A DNA stretch of 64,000 nucleotides from contig UESW01003904.1 of the NCBI GenBank assembly GCA_900491605.1, positions 759,843 to 823,842 on the forward strand. Reading direction: 5' to 3'. Below the pieces are notes generated by a model. That model had not been told where the DNA came from. It saw nothing but the letters and a program-made list of their open reading frames with translations, and ran no database searches. The DNA is from Calamus simplicifolius (taxonomy: Eukaryota; Streptophyta; Magnoliopsida; Arecales; Arecaceae). A program made the translations under genes and the position numbers. Shown piece after piece: positions 10,414 through 22,932 of the stretch (its first letter is position 1; the number at the start of each line of letters is the position of its first letter).

Positions 10414-11532
10414 GTTACAAGAAGATTTAGAGCACAAGAATCTGAAAAGTGTCTGGTTACATAAACAGAATTTTGAGAAGTAAGAATTTGATGAAATTCA
10501 TGGTTCATCGCAAACCAACAAAAAGAACACAATTAGACAAGCATAAGAAAGTCCCTGGAAGTCAAATCTGACCATGTAGATTCGATCTACTAGCAATTTA
10601 CTGGGTCAAATATGCTGGCTTTCTAGGCTATACATGCCTCTATCTCCCCATCCTAAAGCAATTCACTACTCCACAATCAACTTTTGAGCAATAAAAATGT
10701 GAGTTTTGTCAACAAGGGAAAATACCAGAAGTGCCCCCCTCTCCTCTCTTAGAAAAAGAAAAACTACAAGAGAAAACAAGAGCATATAAAACATGACACT
10801 GAAGGTTTCTGCTTAGGTTGTTTCACTATCACTTTACAACATGCAAAACTATTCAAGGCCAATTCCTATTCCTTTTGGACATAGGAATATGAGGAAACAT
10901 AGGGCCAGTCCCTCATACTAAAATTATGGCAGGACATAAATCTGGTAACAAGTTGACTCATCAATGCCTGCAAGCACCCACCTGCATGCACACTTCTTAA
11001 TCAGGACTGCCCAATATCAAGTATTGCCATGGTTGTATGATGTGATTATACCATTCATCCTCATAACAAAACTGATTTTCAGAAAAAAATATTCTGGAAG
11101 AAGGTCATATTCACATATGCTTTTAGATTTCTGTATTGAAAGCAACCTCCTTCAGACCGTTAACAGAAGTTTGTGCCTTGATTGGAATTTTGATTTCCAA
11201 AGCTAGAAATATAAGAGAAATAACAGAAATAAGTATTTTTCATCAGGAAATGAATAGATGAGATCCAGAATCACTGCAAAATCCATTCTCTAAGTTGACG
11301 TCAAAACAGATAGCCTAGTCACTGATGTTCGGAAGAACTAGAAGGAATTATCAGTTCACGCTAGATTAAAATCATAATAGCAGCACATAGCTCTAGGTTA
11401 CCATAAAATAATGACTAGGATTTATAAAACATGCAGGCTATATCTATGAATCATTGCAATGATGGTAGTAAACTAAATCAGAAATATACCTTAGTCGAAG
11501 AAAAGAGGACAGCATTAAAGAAAAGTTGTTAC
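10414..11532. other. Intergenic DNA downstream of the ERdj3B pseudogene
   Basis: No gene was recognised. The 3' exons expected for an ERdj3B gene (the VQALVGFEKT-like and KFKGEGMPL-like segments) were looked for on the minus strand here and not found. Confidence 0.45.
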
Positions 11533-11895
11533 CAGTGAAATTGTAACGGTTGTATGCATGTTATTGCCCTCTCTTTGAAGTGCTCATGCGGTGCTGTTCG
11601 GATCTTGAACTGCTCATGAAAATGATTGGTTTAATAATATACTAGTTTTGACATAGTAGATTTCTTTTTCTTTTTCTTTTTCTTTTTAGGGAGGGGAGAG
11701 GGAGATACTTTGAGATCTCCAGCTTCACCGTCAACTTTAGGTTCGCCATCTTCATAAAAAAGCAATTCCTATGCAAGGTTTAGACATTGTCACTGATGAG
11801 TTACAAATGAATTGAAGGAAAGAATGTATTATTTTATTGCATATATGGTGCAACAAATCTAAATTAGTTCAGAACATCAGATGGAAGAGCAGCTT

Positions 11896-11919
11896 TATAT
11901 ATATATATATATATATATA
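11896..11919. repeat. TA microsatellite
   Basis: Twelve uninterrupted TA units lie in an intron of the ERdj3B pseudogene. Confidence 0.95.
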
Positions 11920-12887
11920 GCCAAATTTGAGTTGATTTTGAGGATTAACAGCTTACTTGTCCATCTTGCATCCCTTTCTCAATATCAACAGTGATTAAAT
12001 AACCTTCACGCTCAAACTTCACATTTGGGCATTGTTCACAAACCTGGAAAAGAATCATTTGAAATTTAAATAAAACTTCTATTTAAACATGTTTTGAAAG
12101 TGAAATTTTTATTTGAGAATAGAAGTCCATATATGGTTATTTATCCCCATCACCTTTCCAGTGGCACCAAAAGCAGTGAGGGCTCAAACTGCTACTTATT
12201 TGAATAAAATCTCATCCACACATCAAGAAGATACCTATCAAGGAATATTTTGAAAGAGAAAGTACCTCTTCTGTCATCTGCTGAAACATTCATGGACCTA
12301 TTTGCCTGTGATGAACTTCATTCCTGCAATTGCAGCGCCTCTTGCCTGGGGCTGGCTTTATAAGATTTTTCTCCCTCCAAACCTATAAGACATCTCATCG
12401 AAGAAGACAAAATAAGGTGATTGAGAAATCATAAGTAATATATTGCCTTAAACAGCTAGTATCCTCTGGTTCATAGTATGCAAAATCAATTTAAAATTTG
12501 TTCCTAGATATAATGCAATTATAAATGAGAAAAGCAAGAGAGAGAAATATCAAAAAATCAAAAAGTCCTCATCCTGAACAAAAAGATACCACCCAGAGAG
12601 TAGAAAAGCAAGAGGCACAATTCACATAAGGCAATGGTGTAAAAAGAAATGACATTTTGCACATGGAGAGCAGATCCGAAAAAGAATTGAGACTGTTTAA
12701 TTAGCAATGAAGTTTACAATGGTTTGTGAAAGAAGCTTTAGTGAATGGCCTTAAGACAATTATGAAAATTACCTCTAATGAACCTCCCATATATAAATCT
12801 TCTAGTGTGGCATCCAATTCAACAACTACATCATCACCTTTTGCGATCACCTCTTCCTCCTCTTCTGCCCTACCATCTCCAAAGAAA

Positions 12888-14560
12888 CTGAAAGAAACCT
12901 TGTATGTAAGCAATGCCAGCAATACATGATTTATAATTAGGGAAGCTGATATAAATGCATATAATTTAGATATAACATTATAAAACCAACAATATCCAGT
13001 GCATGAGATAATGTATGAATGCAACACATGCAAAGGAATCTTATCAAATTTACCAAAAAGGCAGGATATGCATAATGCATTATGCATATGGAAGATAATT
13101 ATTGTAAACACATTAACAGCCAGCAACAATCACCATAAAAGTACTGTAATTATCAAAGGAGGAGCAAAGAGGAAACAAGATTGTGAAATGTGACCTAACA
13201 TAAAGGAATTAGAAAAGTAAAATTGTCTAAAAATCAGCAGAAAAAATTGATATTCTATGATAAAACCATCTTAAAAACTTTCAACCATGGGATATGTAGA
13301 GACTTGAAAATATATCGACAGATTGTCTAGGGGACTCTTAGCAATGGACCCAGCCTTCACCCACACAAATGATTTGATGACTAGACAATCACCTAGGCAC
13401 CAAACTGAGTACACAGTCACTCGTGCATTCGTAGATTAGATTCATATTTAAACTATTTCAATCAAGGTTCGCCATCTTCGTACTAGACCCTATATCAGTA
13501 CCACGCTAGTACAATGTCGGTACACCCAGTATACGGTGACATCAATATGGCATAGTATGATTTCAATATATCAATATTTGCACATACCTAAGGCTTACAA
13601 GTTAAAAAATAACAATTAAATTTCAAGATATTTTAATTTATGAATTTACAATACTTGTAGATGAAAATAATTATAAAATAAAAATATCTATAATTACTGT
13701 CTTAGCTCAAGTAGTAAAGACAGCCAAACATCCTCAAGTGTCCAATTTTTTTTTCCCCCCAAAACTGGAGCTCAGGTCTAGGTTTTTGAATGGTAAAACT
13801 TTTCAGGTCATTTGTCTAACACTTCAACTTCGAGTACTTAATTTTTCATTGGCACAAACTTTCCTCCCTTAGGTTCCAAAATTGATGTAAGCCAGATGTT
13901 CTTCAGCATTGTATGCTATATAAGAAAGATATTACATAAAGAGGCTTTCACACGTGCACAGATACAAATATATGTATGCTTATTTTTATATATTCACATG
14001 TTCATAGTACACTTGTACCTACATATCTTTTAGTTCAATGCATGTTATACGTACATGTGACTACAAACCCCCTCTCCCAACATGTAAATATTTATTTGTG
14101 TGCATGCATCTATGTACATACCACGGCCCCGTGAGGCTTTCCTAGCACTCTTCAGAGACCTGTCTAACACCTAGGCTACCACCCAGATTCCTAAGGATCT
14201 TATACAACATGATATCAAGTCATCAAACAGTTCATCCAAAAATGAATTTGTCCCTTATATACTACCAGCAAACATGATGACCAGAAGAAATTAATTTAAT
14301 TTGCATTTGATTTTGAAACAAAAATTGGTGTGGATTGAGTTTTATATAGACCCATCCACTAGAAGAAAGATGATTTCAAGTCCTCAACTCAATGTTGATG
14401 TTGCATCCTTCTCCATCGCCCGTTCAGGCATGCGTTGGCAATGATGACCATAATTCTGCAAATCCTCGTGTCCTCTTATGAGTTCTCAAGTAAGACTTGT
14501 ATATATAATTAGGCTCTCACCCCCTGAACCATCGCAGATGGTTTTGGTCCACAAACCTAA
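12888..14560. other. Left remainder of the large ERdj3B intron
   Basis: This is AT-rich intron sequence between the third exon of the pseudogene and the CACTA insertion. It holds one copy of the CAAGGTT repeat (13464-13590) and a possible tRNA-derived SINE head near 13700-13790. No coding frame with family resemblance was seen. Confidence 0.5.
13464..13590 (+). repeat. Dispersed CAAGGTTCGCCATCTT / GGTAC-rich repeat, copy 1
   Basis: It starts CAAGGTTCGCCATCTTCGTA and continues with CTAGACCCTATATCAGTACC and several GTAC and GGTAC words. The same opening occurs at 38202 (CAAGATTTGCCATCTTGATA) and, inverted, at 54670, so this is a dispersed family and not unique intron sequence. Confidence 0.65.
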
Positions 14561-14586
14561 CACTACTAGAGGCTAAGTTTTGGCGC

Positions 14587-14886
14587 AGAAGAAATCGAGC
14601 GACCGCTTGAGGGCGGTCGCGGAAGGCACCTTTAGCGACCGCTTGAGGGCGGTCGCTAAAGGTGGTCACGGAAAGTAGAAAAAAATCAGGTGACCACTTG
14701 AGGGCGTCGCGGAAGGCACTTTTAGCGACCGCTTGAGGGCGGTCGCTAAAGGCGGTCGCGGAAAGTAGAAAAAAATTGGGCGACCGCTTGAGGGCGGTCG
14801 TGGAAGGCACTTTTAGCGACCACTTGACCGCTTGAGGGCGGTCGCGGAAGGCACTTTTAGCGACCGCTCTCAAGCGGTCGCAAATG
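14587..14886. repeat. 5' subterminal repeat array of the CACTA element
   Basis: Several copies of AGCGACCGCTTGAGGGCGGT and its variants occur here. Each is an interrupted palindrome (GCGACCGC...GCGGTCGC), alternating with GGAAGGCAC and GGAAAGTAGAAAAAAAT spacers in a larger tandem of about 120 bp. In CACTA elements such arrays are the TnpA binding sites needed for transposition. The long open frame across this stretch is a by-product of the repeats. Confidence 0.88.
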
Positions 14887-15570
14887 TGGATTGTCCACTG
14901 ATTCATAAAATCATCAGCTGGATTCTGTTGATGCCCTAATCGAAACCCCAAGTTCTTCTTCCTGAAACTCTCGCTCCCACGCCGCAAATCTGAGACTCCG
15001 TCGACCCCCGCGAGCTCCTCTCCGCCGTCAACCCCCGGACGCCGGAACCCTCCCCGCCACCTTTAAAACTCCACCGCATAGAAGCAAAAACAAATCCGAG
15101 TAAGCTCCCTTTCCCTGTTATGGTTTTATTGCTCTCCTTTTAGAAGATTTTGTTAGTGTTTTTCGAGGGCCTCCCTTTTCCGCTGAAGATTTTGTTTGTT
15201 TTGCTCCTCTCCGCTGTTAGCCCCCGAACGCCGGAACCCTCCCCCGTCGGAACAATGATTTAACTCAGTCGGGATCTGTTGATCTGGCAGGATTTCGACA
15301 AGGTGTGGCCGATCTTCGACTCGGCCCAGTCCCGGGACTTTCAAAAGGTGGATCTCGTTTCTCTCTTTTTGTTCGAGTGTTTGGTTTTTGGAGGGTTGTT
15401 TATGCTGAAATTTGCGTGTTTTCTTTTGTTGCTGAGAAGATTGTGCAAGGGATCATTAGTGAGCTGGAGTAATTCTAGGGTTTCATCCCTTGCAACTTGT
15501 TGTGGGCCGAGGTTAGTTCTTATATTTCCACATTTTCTTTTAAGCATTCTGCTGCGTTGCCTCAGATAGC
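14887..15570 (+). other. GC-richer unique segment inside the CACTA element, possibly captured host sequence
   Basis: Between the subterminal array and the AT-rich interior lies sequence that looks like a host 5' UTR or exon: CCGTCGACCCCCGCGAGCTC near 15000, a partial internal repeat of CCCGGACGCCGGAACCCTCC near 15040 and 15220, and a short frame at 15279-15345 reading DFDKVWPIFDSAQSRDFQKV followed by GTGGATC. I do not recognise the protein. It may instead be the element's own 5' leader and promoter. Confidence 0.35.
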
Positions 15571-17733
15571 AAGATTTTGGTAGTTTACTGTACTGAGAGT
15601 GCTGGAATTCAGGCTGTTTTTCAAAGTGATGCTCTGATGTAATTGCAATTTTGGGTCAATAGTGCTGGATGGGTTGGCATTATCAATAATGGGACATAAT
15701 CACATTATTTTATTTTAAATTTAGATCAAAACCATGAGCTATTGCAATATATATGGGTGATTATTATGCTGTCACTTCTTTTGCATAATAATATATGGGT
15801 GATTATTATGCTGTCAACTTCACAAAGGTAGCGTGCAACAGCTCTTGCTCTTCTGAGCAATAACAAACAGATGTATGATACAGCACAGTGTGCACTATGC
15901 CTACATCTATTAAAAATGGAGGTGTGAAAAGTTGCTAACCAATCTGCTGATAACAAAAGGTAAAGTCTAAGATAATTCAAGGCTTGATTTTATACAGGAA
16001 TTCATGGTATGGTTATGTCACCAGCATAAAATGTCAGTGCCCAAAAAGACAACAAAATATGGCAATTGTGGATGATGGACTATAATGACAACAGAAGGTA
16101 AACAGTTGGCAACATTTTATGAGATATACCAATGATAATGTGGCATTGAATATCCTGCATCTAATCAATATACCAATGATAATGTGGCATTGAATATCCT
16201 GCATCTAATCAATTTTCTATTAGCGTCAGATCAGTAAATTGTTGCCGCCAAACTGAAGGTACTCAAGACTTGAAGCACAAGCACGAGCACAATTTCCACT
16301 CCATTGATGAAAATCTAACAGTAACTGTTCAGTTTGAATCAGATGATTTTGTTCAGCATACAATTTTATAAAATATTGGGCTTCAATCAGGGAGGATTTT
16401 TATATCATATATGGATGCATAATTTTGTGTAAGGTAAAATAGAGGTTACATTTGAAACATATGAATGAAATATCTCTGATCCTCGCTTTCTCCCTGCTTT
16501 CTGCATAATCATCATCCATTTTCCTGTGTGCAGTCATGTCTTTCTACTTCTTACCTTTCCTTCTGTTTTTTGCCATAGCAATTTATAAAAAATATATCCA
16601 CTAAAAACCTGTAGCATTGATGATGCCCTGTGCAGGTCATTCAAGAGACCTCCAGCTCCCAATTAGTCTCTCCCTTTTTTTTCCTCCTCATAATCATGTA
16701 ATGAGATGGCAGGACTAAACCCATAATTATACTTTGCTGCCCCATAAATGAAGTTCTAACCTGTTCTGGTGTTTTCATACAAAACTCGATCTCACTGTAA
16801 ACTTCATGCCTGAGGCTAAGCAAGGTCCATCACTAGTACATAACCTAGTAGTTTAGATCACATTTTAAGAGGATAAATAGAACAATTCTGATGCTTTTTC
16901 CCCTACAGTTACCCTACTACATGAATCACTAATGCTTGTCCATGATAAAATTTATTCCTGCATAGATCTTTTCTTCACTTATACTCTTTCATTTGGAAAT
17001 GGTTGTCTTGTTTTCATTGATCATTTGACCATGACATTTTGTTTAAATTTCCTTGTTTTTTCAGAACAACAAATGGTGTATGTGCATTAGTGGCCTGAAA
17101 GTTGTTGAAGATTTCATAGGAACAATTGGTTCTGGAAGGGGATCCTACTTGCTGTGACAATCATAAATCCATATTTTGAGACATTTGGTAAGGAGAGAGA
17201 AGAACTGAATTCAGGTTTGTTAGATTTGATCCCTGGGAATTACCAAGGACAATCTTGATAATGGCTAAAAAGAGAGCAATTGACCACAATTTTTGGAAAA
17301 CAATCCACATAAACTTCGGTTGACTGTAGGCATATCAATTTCCTTTCCACCGTCCTGTTCAAAAGTCAATTTACAAAATCCATAGAGACTGGAACACTCA
17401 TTTCAATCATGTTTTGTTACCGCATACAGTGTTGTTTCTGCATTTTAAATCCATGTCTGATATTATACCACTAATTGATAACTTCTTCATGTTGTAAAAA
17501 CTCATTCTTTTCTTTGTTGATTTTAATTTTGAATTTAATCCCTCTTTTTTCAGAACACAGGAGGTCAAGTGAAGCTAGTGAGGCAGACTCTAACCGGTGA
17601 AAGTTTTTACTCTTTTTTCTTTTAAACTAATCTTCATTTTTTTTAATTTATTTGTCCGTGCATTGCCTAGCAAGTTATTTGTCCGTGCATTGCCTAGCAA
17701 GTTATTCATACTTTCACAGAAATACTTAGCGAC
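15571..17733. other. Non-coding interior of the CACTA element before TnpD
   Basis: This is AT-rich with no recognised frame. It holds several short tandem duplications, including a perfect 44-bp duplication (16125-16168 and 16169-16212) and a perfect 27-bp duplication just upstream of the TnpD start (17651-17677 and 17678-17704). Confidence 0.6.
16125..16212. repeat. 44-bp direct tandem duplication
   Basis: A block beginning TATACCAATGATAATGTGGC is repeated once, head to tail, with no difference. Perfect identity points to a recent event or an assembly slip. Confidence 0.9.
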
Positions 17734-20700
17734 ATGGATAAGAGTTGGATTGATTTGCCAAATAGGACGTCTACGGAATATATAGAGGGGATTAAGCAGT
17801 TCATTGCCTTCACCAATGGATTTGATAGTGAGCACATCAGTTGTCCCTGTAGAAAATGTGCGAACCGTTATTACTACACACGAGATATTGTACGAGAGCA
17901 TTTGATTCTAAATGGGTTTTTGAAGAATTACAAGAATTGGACTAGACATGGGGAAGATTATGTTCCTTATTGCAGAGAGGAAAGAGTTGAGATGGAGGTC
18001 GATGTTACGACAGTTGATCCGATGATCGTGATGCTAAATGATATTGCATGCGGGTTAGCACCCGAAGACAATTGTTGTGAGACTGATAGGGTGGGTGGGA
18101 GTAATCCTCGCTCGGGTGCAGATGAAGAAGCATTAAGGTATTTTGAAATTCTGGATGATGCGCAGACCGAATTGTATCCTGGATGTACGAATTTCAGTAA
18201 ATTATCTTTTATTATCGAGTTGTTACACTTGAAGGCTTTGAATCAGTGGACGGACACGTCCTTCGACATGCTGCTCCAGCTATTGCACAAAGTGCTCCCA
18301 TTCGGTGCAAAGCTAGTTGAGTCCTACTACCATGCTCGCAAGTTAACTGAAAACTTAGGCTTCACATATGAGACTTTCGATGCATGCCCAAACAATTGTA
18401 TGTTGTTTAGAAATGAGAATGCCGACCTCGATACGTGTATTATGTGTAAAACTTCAAGGTGGAAGGACGATGGGGTTGGTCAGAATCGTCAGAGTAATTC
18501 GCGAAGTGTTTCGAATCGTGGGAAGCTTGTCGCTGTAAAGCAAGTGCGATATTTTCCACTCAAGCCAAGGCTAAAGAGGCTTTTTATGTCATCTAAAATT
18601 TCTAAATTGATGCGATGGCATGCAGAGCATGGTAGGGAGGATGAAAAGTTAACCCACCCAGTGGACTCCCCGGCATGGAAGGATTTCGACAAGAAACACC
18701 CCGACTTTGCCTTGGATAGTCGTAGTGTGCGGCTTGGGTTGGCTGCAGATGGTTTTAGCCCCTTCAGGTCCATGACCGGGGCAACTCATAGTACATGGCC
18801 AGTGGTGTTGGTTCCGTACAATCTTCCTCCTTGGTTATGTATGAAGCAACCTTTTCTGATCCTATCCACTCTTATTGACGAACCAAGGGGCCCTGGGGAT
18901 AAAATTGACGTGTATATGCAGCCTTTAATTGACGAGTTGAATGAATTATGGGCCGAAGGTGTGATGACTTTTGATTCTGAAGGAAATGAAATGTTCAAAC
19001 TTCACGCTGCATTATTATGGACAATCAATGACTTCCCGGCATATGCGAATTTGTCAGGTTGGAGCACGAAGGGGGAATTTGCCTATCCTTGTTGCAATCA
19101 GAGTAAAAAGTCAACCTGGCTAAAACATGGCAAAAAGTGGGCTTACACAGGTCACAGACGTTTTTTTACCTCCATTGCATAGGTTCAGAAGGGATAAAGT
19201 GTCATTCGATGGCACTCGAGAATATGGTCCAACACCACAAATAATGACTGGGGTTGATTTGTTATCACAACTTGAACAAGAGCAAATACGCACAGTATAT
19301 AATTTCCAAGATCTGTTAGCCCCTCCATTGCCTGCTATTCCTGGTGCGAACAGAAGGCGCAGTCATAACTGGAAGAAGAAAAGTATTTTTTACGAGTTAC
19401 CGTACTGGAAAGACAATTTACTGAGGCACAACTTGGATGTTATGCACATTGAGAAAAATGTGTGTGATAATATATTATGGACCCTTCTCGGTGTTAAGGG
19501 AAAGTCCAAAGATAGTGCCAATACACGTCGTGATTTACAGGAAATGGGCTTGCGGAAACTACTACACTTACAGTTGACAGAGTCTAACAAGGCATACATG
19601 CCTCCTGCACAGTACACGATGAGTAAAGATGAGAAGGAGGCATTTCTTTCCATTTTGAAAGGGGTCAAGGTGCCTGACGGCTATTGTTCTAATATTTCTA
19701 AGCGTGTGAATATGAAAGAAAAGACTTTACAAGGTTTGAAGAGTCATGACAATCACATTCTCATTCAACAATTAATTCCTATTGCAATCCGAAATTGTTT
19801 ACCTAAGAATGTTGTTGAGCCCTTGATTGAGGTGAGTAACTTCTTCAGACAACTGTGTTCAAGAGTCCATCGCACAAATGATTTGAAAAGTCTCCAGGAT
19901 AGGATTGCGCTAACACTGTGTCATCTGGAGAAACTCTTTCCACCTTCATTCTTCGATGTAATGGTTCACTTGACCATACATTTAACAGGTGAAGCATTGC
20001 TTGGTGGCCCGTCCAATTTCGGTGGATGTATCCTATTGAGAGGTACCTGAATACGTTAAAAAGGTATGTGCGTAACAGAGCTCGTCCAGAGGCATCAATA
20101 GCCAAGGGTTATTTAATGGAAGAGTGTACTAATTTTTGTGCTGCATATCTTAATGATGTTGAAACCAAACTTGATAGGCCCTTGCGGATTAATGATGGTC
20201 CTATTGGGGAGGGAACAACATTTGATCTAGATAACATCGACTGGATTCAAGCTCATCGATACGTGTTGTTTAACACTCCATCAGTTGTGGCGTTGATTCA
20301 GTAAGTGAATGCTCATTCATATATTTAACTTGTTCGTGTTATGTCTAACTCAATCAAGCTTGTCATTAACACATGTTGTTTTGCATTATAGGACACACAT
20401 TGATGAGCTCAAACGGGACATGCCTCGTGCGACAGATAATCAAATTCGGCAGTCCCATTTTCAATCATTTCACGATTGGTTCAAGAATTATGTATGTATA
20501 GATATGGTTGTATGTGTACATATGGTTGTATGTGCTTCAATTTGTTCTTATCATATTAGTTTTACGTAGCTTTATTCAATGATTACTTTAATTCTGTAGG
20601 TGTACAATTTACGACGAGCGAGTGAAGGTACTTTGACTGATGAAATGAACCAACTGGCTGATGGTCCGTTTATAACGGCACGACGTTACACAACTTGTGA

Positions 20701-21207
20701 TGTCAATGGGTTTCAATTTCGCGTCAAAGAAGTAGATGAGAAACGAGCAACACAAAATAGTGGTCTAGGGTGTCCTTCTATCGATGCAGGTTATTATTAT
20801 GGCCAGTTGAAAGATATCATTGAAGTTATATACAGTCACGGATTAAAATTTTTGTTATTCAAATGTGACTGGGTCGATCCAATCCGTGGGACTAAAGTTG
20901 ACAAGTATCAATTTACGTTGGTAAATTTCAACAATTTGTTATATCGAGATGAGCAAGTAATGAACCCTACATATTGGCCAAGCAAGCTGAGCAAGTTTAC
21001 TATGTTATGGATCCCATGGATCCTAACTGGCAAGTTGCAGTTAAAATGTCAAGGAGGGGGGTGTATCAAATTGAAGATAATGAGCCAGATATTGATGCAT
21101 TTGCTCAGCAAGTTCTTGACCAAAATGTAATATTTCAACGTGATGAGGATGTCAACTGGGTTAGAGAGACCGTTGAAGGAGATACTATCGACTTGCATGA
21201 CCAGTGA
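17734..21207 (+). pseudogene. TnpD/tnp2-type CACTA transposase, frameshifted
   Basis: The ATG at 17734 opens with the transposase-associated domain (MDKSWIDLPNRT, then CPCRKC and the HLILNGF block). The Transposase_21 domain follows with HAALLWTINDFPAYANLSGW, then in the next frame RHNLDVMHIEKNVCDNILW, a family signature. Next come a DUF4218-like part (SFFDVMVHLTIHL, then MYPIERYLNTLKRYVRN), two short introns (donor at 20302; acceptor at 20599) and a DUF4216-like C terminus (DAGYYYGQLKDIIEVIYSHG, then EQVYYVMDPMDPNWQVAVKM). Frame breaks: one extra T in the T7 run at 19161-19167, one missing G near 20010, and about 4 bp missing near 20960. The catalytic protein cannot be made as written; the first two breaks are homopolymer-type and could be assembly errors. 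Confidence 0.9.
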
Positions 21208-21320
21208 ACTATTCTCCTTTTTTCTTCTCAATTTTGCTTAAGAATATGTTTGACTTTTTGTTTACGAATGGTTTTAGTTATTACTTGCAATTTATTTATC
21301 TTATGATACATTAAAAAGAT

Positions 21321-22932
21321 ATGTCCGGACGTAAGAGGAGAGAGCGTCCACACACGATGGACGAGTTTTTACATCATAGCCAGGCTCGTTCGCCGACGAG
21401 GGACCCTAGTCGACGGATGCCTACGGACCATGATCCACAGACACCTGCACCGGCACGATTTAGATCTCCCCAGTCCATGCCAGTAGGGCCTTCTCCATCT
21501 ACAGTTGGTGCATCGACCTCCACACATACTGGTATAATTTCATTTTTATGTTTAACAATTATATAAAATAATTTTAGTTTTATTTAACTAATAAGTTTAT
21601 TGTTTATAGCTTCTACTACGACGAGTTCATCTTCCAGTAGGGGTAGGGGCCCAGCTAAAGGGATTCCTTCATGGAATGCTGGTACCCGTTATGATGTGCA
21701 ATTTGACGACACATTTCATCCAGTTGGAGAAGGGGCTCGCCCGTTTATCAGCCAATTGGGGCATATGGTTCGAGACCCACATAGATTTCCCCTGACTATG
21801 CTTGATTGGACTGCTTTTCCTCAGGATACGATAGATCGACTCTGGGGGGAGGTTAAGGTAAGCCGCTGAGTTCTATCTTAGCTTCAACATTATTATACGA
21901 TGTGTCAATTTAGTACACCTTGACTACTAAAATTTCTTGTCCTATGCAGGACAATTTGAGGTCATGTCCTGATGATTTTCGTCCAGTTTGCTTGGCAAAG
22001 TGTCGAAAGTTATGGAAAGACCACAAGAATAAGGTAAAGAAAGAGCATTGGGAGAAGAATGTGGACGACCCAGACCTTCTTCAGCAAGTCCCAAGGGGCA
22101 TTCTCCCCGCACAGTGGCCTGAGTTGGTCCTGTACTGGTCGAGTGAGAAGGCAAGGGTGAGTAGTTCAACCTATTTTTTGTTAAATTCATATGAAACATT
22201 CGGTGTAAACTTATAAACACGACCCAAAATGAATGCAGGAAGAGGCAGAGCGAAATTCTCAAAATCGCTCGATGCAGGGCCCTACTCACAAGCTTGGGAC
22301 TCGACACGTTACGCAGATCCGGCACGAGGTAAACTGTCACGTTAGACCATACGTATTTTGATTGTTGACGTAGTGTGTATTCATATATGTAGATGACATG
22401 ATTTATCCTTCGACAGTTACGTGAGCAGGGTGCACCCACCGACCGGATGTCTGTATGGATGGCGAGTCACAGTCTCGACCATCCTGAGGTTGCAGCTCTT
22501 GTAGTAAGTATTTACCTTTACGCAATACTTTTTTTAACCTATTATGAGATTTATTGATTTACTATTCTAATTTGGTTGCTTTCTTGCACACAGGCCCAGT
22601 TTGAGGCTCGATTGGCCGAGCTGCCAGAGGAGGAGCGACAGGTAGTTGCTAGGCGGGATGAGATATTCCACACCATCATAGGCCAGGATGGGCACGGATA
22701 AACACTTACATACGGCACGGGCATACCACGTTCGACTATCATGCGAGCGGAGTCATCCCAGGGCTCACGCATGCGAACTGACGAGGTGGCTGAGCTGATC
22801 CAGTCTCTTCACCAACAGATGGATGCGCGTGTCGAGGATCTTCGGGTAAGGATGCAGGTTGCGATGCAGGCCGAGGTGCAGGCTCAGGTACAGGAGCAGG
22901 TGCAGGCATTTAAGGCGGAGCTACATCATTGA
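21321..22932 (+). pseudogene. TnpA-like (Transposase_24) protein of the CACTA element, internal stop
   Basis: Six exons with good GT-AG signals and matching phases: 21321-21531, 21610-21857, 21950-22156, 22239-22328, 22417-22503 and 22594-22932. The product begins MSGRKRRERPHTMDEFLHHS, has a Pro/Ser/Thr-rich N terminus, then TMLDWTAFPQDTIDRLWGEV and the CLAKCRKLWKDHKNKVKKEH block of plant Transposase_24 proteins, then RMSVWMASHSLDHPEVAAL and FEARLAELPEEE. In-frame TAA at 22699-22701 interrupts it in GQDGHG; the same frame continues to a coiled-coil-like tail (QAEVQAQVQEQVQAFKAEL) and TGA at 22930. By analogy with TnpA it should bind the subterminal repeats. Truncation at 22699 would remove the coiled coil. 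Confidence 0.82.

Noticed and set aside
12999..13193. A 64-codon plus-strand frame in the ERdj3B intron
   Set aside because: No family resemblance; it lies within an intron of the minus-strand pseudogene.
14517..14987. A 156-codon repetitive frame on the minus strand
   Set aside because: It is produced by the CACTA subterminal repeats and crosses the transposon boundary.
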